6,419 nucleotides of DNA from Alphaproteobacteria bacterium (GTDB lineage: Bacteria; Pseudomonadota; Alphaproteobacteria; JAJFFI01). The position numbers were made by a program, and so were the translations under genes. The notes beneath the pieces were generated by a model. The model did no database searches, was not told where the DNA came from, and was given only the letters and a program-made list of their open reading frames with translations. Below are positions 3,255 to 6,419 of this stretch, piece by piece. The stretch covers positions 1-6,419 of the forward strand of contig JAJFFI010000385.1 of the NCBI GenBank assembly GCA_021776755.1, written 5' to 3'. The number at the start of each line of letters is the position of its first letter. The stretch's first letter is position 1.

Positions 3255-5993
3255 CTAACCGGCCTCGCCTCCCTCGCCCCCCTCGCCTGCACCGCCAGCG
3301 GGGGCGAAGACGACGCGCTGGTAGAAGAAGCCGATCGCGACCAGCGTGCCGCCGAGGCCGAGGAACGAGAGCGCCCGCAGGAGCCCCTCGAGCGCAGCCA
3401 TGTCGGACAGGAATACCTTGGCGACCGTCAGCATGATGACGGCAAGCGAGGCGTATCGAAGCGCCGCACTCTCCCGCCACAGCCCGAGCCCCAGCAGCAC
3501 CACGCCATAGACCAGCCAGCCCGCCGAGTACGACCACCACTCGCCGTCGGAAAGGTTTCCGGTATCGAGCCGAGTGCCGTGGAAGGCATGGCGGATCTCG
3601 AGCGTAACCCAGGCGAACGCCAGCATCAGCCCCAGCATGCCGGCAAAGCTCCGCACCGGCTTCCACTTCGCCTTGCCCTCGGCCCTCCAGAACCAGGCCG
3701 CCGCGATCGCCGCCGGCACCGCATAGAGCAGGAGCAGCAGGTTTGCGATGGGCAGGAACCCAACCTTCTCGCCGGTGAAGTACGGGTTGAACAGCAGCAG
3801 ATGGCCGCCGATGACCTGACCCGTGGCGAGCGCCGCATAGACCATCCAGCCCCAGGTGAAGACCGTCCGGTCGACCTCGAGGTGCTTCCAGAACATGACC
3901 AGCCCGGTCACGCCCCAGACGGCGGTGTTGATCGCCATCTCCGGCAGCTCGTAGCGCCAGTGATCCAGCCGGCCGTCGGGCGACATGAGGTGGCGCACTT
4001 CCATCGAGATCAGCAGCGTCAGGAAGATCAGGCCGCCCGCCTCGAGCAACGCCACCAGCCGGTCGCTGCCGCCCTGGCCTGACAGGGGGCGGAACAGGCG
4101 CGCGGCATACCAAAACGCCAGCGCCGGCAGGCCATAGCCATAGAGCAGCCAGTTCACGCCGGGCGCCACGCCCGAAATCGTGTAGTCGAGGACATAGGGG
4201 TTGAGCGCGAGCCGGGCCATGACGATCATCGCCACCACCTCGGCAATGCGCCGCAAGGCGGCTTCCGGCACCCGCTTCTCGACATGCGCAATCGCCGGCA
4301 GCATGACCGCGAAGGCCACCGTCAGCCAGGCGTCCCGCAGTAACATCGTGGCACCCAGGACAAGGGCGGCGATGGTCGCGACCGCAAAGATCGCGAGCGC
4401 CGGTTGGCGGCCTTCGATCCGCCCCTGCCGGCTCGCTGCCGTGACGAACACCAGCGCGAGCGCGAGCGCCGAGAGCGACCAGCTCACGCTGGTCTCAAAG
4501 CCTTCGATCCGCCAGTATGCCGTGGCGAGCAGAACGATCGGGGTGAACGCCGAGACGCCCGCCCAAAGCACCGGGCGGCGCGCCTTCCCGATCGCCGCGT
4601 ATCCGGCCGCGAGGAAGGTGAGGCTAAAAGCGGCGCAGGTATAGAGGAACGGCAGCAGTTCGCCGGGGGTCACTGCGGTGTCGGTGCGGGGCGAGGCCGA
4701 AACGAACACCGGCGTGTGCCAGCCGAGCATGAACAACGCAACCAGCACCGCTGCCAGCGGCGCCAGCACGTCGAACTTTTGCACCCGGAAACCATATCCG
4801 AGATAGAGCGTCGCCAGCCCGGCCACCGACAGCCGCGAGACCAGGTCGTAGCCATCCAGCTGCGTTCCCATGAACATCACGGGCACCGCCGCGATAGCCG
4901 CCAGGAACGCGATCTGCATCCCCGGGTCCGTCCATGAGAGCGTGTCTTCGTCGCCCCGCGTATGGCGCACCATCAGGAAGAGCGCCGTGACCGCAATCGT
5001 GTAGGGCCCGACGATGGCCATATCGCCCGGGTCCCACACCGCCACGGTCCAGAGCAACGGCCATCCGAGCGCACCGATGAGTGCGAGGCAATTGAGCCAC
5101 CACCAACCGCGATAGCGCGTGATCCAGACCGCTGACGCGGTAACCGCCAGCAGATACGGGAACAGCGCGATAGCATTCGTGCCGCCGGTCGAGATCAGCA
5201 GCGGCGTCCAGTAGGCGCCGAGCACGCCAAGGATGGCGACGAACGGCCCCTGCCAGAGCGACATCGCAATGGCGGCCACGGCGATCACCGCAAGTGCTGC
5301 AAACGCAATCAGCGGCGGGATCAGGCCATAGAGCGCATAGGCGGCGTAGATGCTGCCGAACGCGATCGACACACCCGCAGCCGTGAGCGCGCCCGGCACA
5401 AAGTCCGGCCGGATCTGCGCGATCGCCTGCTGCAGCGGGCGGCGGCGCAACCATTCGCCGCCGCCCGCGAGCGCGATGCCCAGCAGCACGCCGGAACTCA
5501 CCCGAAGCGCCGGGCCGAACCAGCCTTGGTCGATGGTGAATTTCACGAGGAACCCGCCGCCGAGCGCAAGCGCCAACCCCCCCAGCCAGACGAGCCAGCG
5601 GGAGGTCAGCTTCTCTTCAAAGCTCTGGGTCCCCGCCGCGCGTTTGATCGCTGCGGCCTGGGGTGCGTCGAACGCCGGCGGTTTCGAGGAGGTTGGTGTT
5701 GGTTTGGCGGGTCTGGGCTTCGGCGGTTTCGCTTTCCAGCGGCTCCCGCCGTCGCGGCGTTCCGCGGCCTGTGCCTTCGTTTCGGGCTTCGTTATTGGCA
5801 CAGCGGGTAGCGTTTGCGCTGATTTGGCCGCTGAAGGTTCTCCCGGTGCGGTTCGGCCCAAGTCTCCACGCGCCATTCGATTTTGAAGATCGCGTATCGC
5901 GCGGCGGTTCTGAAACGAGAAGACCAGTGCCACGATCGATATCACCGGCACCACACCCAGAAAGAAGACCAACATGACCACCCAGAAATCCAT
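3255..5993 (-). CDS. DUF2339 family large polytopic inner-membrane protein
   Basis: A 912-residue predicted membrane protein of unknown function. It opens with one membrane segment (residues 4-26), then a basic helix (QNRRAIRDLQNRM). A low-complexity Pro/Lys/Ala-rich linker follows to about residue 115, including KPPKPRPAKPTPTSSKPP. From about residue 130 the typical DUF2339 core begins: SRWLVWLGGLALALGGGF, VKFTIDQGWFGPALR, and GEWLRRR. It continues as a long series of hydrophobic helices, probably around 20 or more, to the family-like end (KVFLSDM, RALSFLGLGG, FFYQRVVF). The last residues are a Gly/Glu-rich tail. Length is within the usual range for the family. AGGGGAG sits 7 bases before the ATG. 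It lies downstream of the deacetylase gene on the same strand with a 122-base gap, so it could have its own promoter. Transport or envelope roles have not been established for the family as far as I know, and I assign none. Confidence 0.93.
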   Translation of the reverse strand: MDFWVVMLVFFLGVVPVISIVALVFSFQNRRAIRDLQNRMARGDLGRTAPGEPSAAKSAQTLPAVPITKPETKAQAAERRDGGSRWKAKPPKPRPAKPTPTSSKPPAFDAPQAAAIKRAAGTQSFEEKLTSRWLVWLGGLALALGGGFLVKFTIDQGWFGPALRVSSGVLLGIALAGGGEWLRRRPLQQAIAQIRPDFVPGALTAAGVSIAFGSIYAAYALYGLIPPLIAFAALAVIAVAAIAMSLWQGPFVAILGVLGAYWTPLLISTGGTNAIALFPYLLAVTASAVWITRYRGWWWLNCLALIGALGWPLLWTVAVWDPGDMAIVGPYTIAVTALFLMVRHTRGDEDTLSWTDPGMQIAFLAAIAAVPVMFMGTQLDGYDLVSRLSVAGLATLYLGYGFRVQKFDVLAPLAAVLVALFMLGWHTPVFVSASPRTDTAVTPGELLPFLYTCAAFSLTFLAAGYAAIGKARRPVLWAGVSAFTPIVLLATAYWRIEGFETSVSWSLSALALALVFVTAASRQGRIEGRQPALAIFAVATIAALVLGATMLLRDAWLTVAFAVMLPAIAHVEKRVPEAALRRIAEVVAMIVMARLALNPYVLDYTISGVAPGVNWLLYGYGLPALAFWYAARLFRPLSGQGGSDRLVALLEAGGLIFLTLLISMEVRHLMSPDGRLDHWRYELPEMAINTAVWGVTGLVMFWKHLEVDRTVFTWGWMVYAALATGQVIGGHLLLFNPYFTGEKVGFLPIANLLLLLYAVPAAIAAAWFWRAEGKAKWKPVRSFAGMLGLMLAFAWVTLEIRHAFHGTRLDTGNLSDGEWWSYSAGWLVYGVVLLGLGLWRESAALRYASLAVIMLTVAKVFLSDMAALEGLLRALSFLGLGGTLVAIGFFYQRVVFAPAGGAGEGGEGGEAG

Positions 5994-6011
5994 GTCTACA
6001 CTCCCCTGCCG

Positions 6012-6026
6012 GCGGCACTTCGCCGC
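6012..6026 (-). other. Small GC-rich hairpin in the DUF2339 leader
   Basis: GCGGC-ACTTC-GCCGC on the plus strand (equivalent stem on the minus strand) forms a 5-bp stem a few bases upstream of the DUF2339 Shine-Dalgarno (complement of CTCCCC, 6001-6006). It is close enough to affect ribosome access if transcribed, but it is short and could be chance in GC-rich DNA. Confidence 0.3.
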
Positions 6027-6038
6027 AGCCCTATTTAA

Positions 6039-6051
6039 TGAACAAAGTTCA
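6039..6051. promoter_or_regulatory. TGAAC-AAA-GTTCA palindrome in the A/T-rich gap before DUF2339
   Basis: A perfect 5-bp inverted repeat with a 3-base centre lies in the only A/T-rich patch of the 122-base gap (about 6032-6068). Minus-strand promoter-like hexamers nearby include TTGCAG (6085-6090) and TATATG (6063-6068), 16 bases apart. The palindrome lies downstream of that pair, where a repressor could act. This is inference from position and symmetry only. Confidence 0.35.
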
Positions 6052-6115
6052 ATTCAATGCCATATAGGGTCATTGTCCGGAACTGCAAGCAGAAACTCCG
6101 CCGGTAGTGCACAGA

Positions 6116-6419
6116 CTATGGAGCGCCGGTCGCTTTCGCGATGGTGTAGATCTCGGGGCGCGCGGGCGCTGGGTCCTGCGGCAGGTCGGAAACCGTCGTA
6201 TACCAGTATTCCGGCAATTCCCGGCCCGGCAACCGGTTCCACCAGAGGCCCCGCAACACGGCTTCGCCCCGTGCCGGCAACACTTCGGGAACCGCAATAC
6301 CGTTGAGTTCCGCCCAGATACCGGACCAGCACCGCGCCGTGGACCACGGATTGTACCCGCCCCCGCCCAGCACGAGCAGCCGCGGCGCCAGATCGCGGAG
6401 ACGACGGATCAGCAAGCGG
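6116..6419 (-). CDS. Histone deacetylase / acetoin utilisation deacetylase family protein, C-terminal part
   Basis: The minus-strand frame enters from the right edge and ends in TAG at 6116-6118, so about 101 C-terminal codons are visible and the start lies outside. The segment LLVLGGGGYNPWSTARCW matches the late signature of class I histone-deacetylase-like enzymes, including bacterial AcuC. It supplies the conserved Gly-rich turn and the tyrosine that stabilises the transition state in zinc-dependent amide hydrolysis. The later part (AELNGIAVPEVLP, then a Trp/Pro-rich tail with LPEYWYTT) is the variable C-terminus. The zinc-binding Asp/His residues lie in the missing N-terminal part and cannot be checked. 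Possible substrates are acetylated proteins, acetylpolyamines or other acetamides; the window does not decide. It precedes the DUF2339 gene on the same strand; no terminator is seen between them. Confidence 0.88.
   Translation of the reverse strand, partial: RLLIRRLRDLAPRLLVLGGGGYNPWSTARCWSGIWAELNGIAVPEVLPARGEAVLRGLWWNRLPGRELPEYWYTTVSDLPQDPAPARPEIYTIAKATGAP

Noticed and set aside
2935..4113. 392-codon minus-strand frame overlapping the secreted protein and DUF2339 genes
   Set aside because: For most of its length it is a shifted frame of the DUF2339 gene on the same strand, and its product is Arg/Ala/Gly-rich. The DUF2339 frame has the membrane helices.
4624..5454. 276-codon minus-strand frame inside DUF2339
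   Set aside because: Alternative frame of the same strand within a well-supported gene, with no start signal or domain.

Overview
The window is GC-rich, densely coded bacterial DNA, most likely from an alphaproteobacterium. The best lineage marker is a small gene of the NDUFS4-type 'ETC complex I subunit' family, an accessory complex I subunit shared by Alphaproteobacteria and mitochondria. Strong G/C third-position bias and TTAAC-type intergenic motifs agree with this. I cannot fix the order; a sphingomonad-like or rhizobial-like genome is a guess.

Layout, left to right. Positions 1-123 (+) hold the last 40 codons of an unrecognised gene. Facing it at 158-841 (-) is a Tat-exported M23 (LytM-type) metallopeptidase with a complete zinc site. 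Positions 842-1436 contain no convincing gene. They hold a weak ORF start at 969, a 174-bp palindromic element with 54-bp inverted arms (1161-1334), and three small hairpins (1359-1422). Next comes a minus-strand cluster: tRNA-Pro(TGG), the complex I subunit gene, and tRNA-Arg(TCT). A 15-bp tandem repeat overlaps the end of the protein gene. Divergent from this cluster is a class I SAM-dependent O-methyltransferase (2139-2807, +). It is followed by a small secreted two-cysteine protein (2930-3253, +) whose leader contains a perfect hairpin. That gene meets, with one base between stop codons, a 912-residue DUF2339 polytopic membrane protein (3255-5993, -). The window ends in the C-terminal part of a histone-deacetylase/acetoin-utilisation-deacetylase family enzyme (6116 to beyond 6419, -), which lies upstream of the DUF2339 gene on the same strand.

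Functionally this is mostly chromosomal housekeeping: envelope maintenance, respiration, translation and a methyltransferase. I see no phage, plasmid, CRISPR or defence system. The points of most interest are the tRNA/complex I/tRNA transcription unit, the in-frame stop-codon repeat at the tail of its protein gene, and the structured intergenic element. Nothing here supports a claim of a wholly new system.
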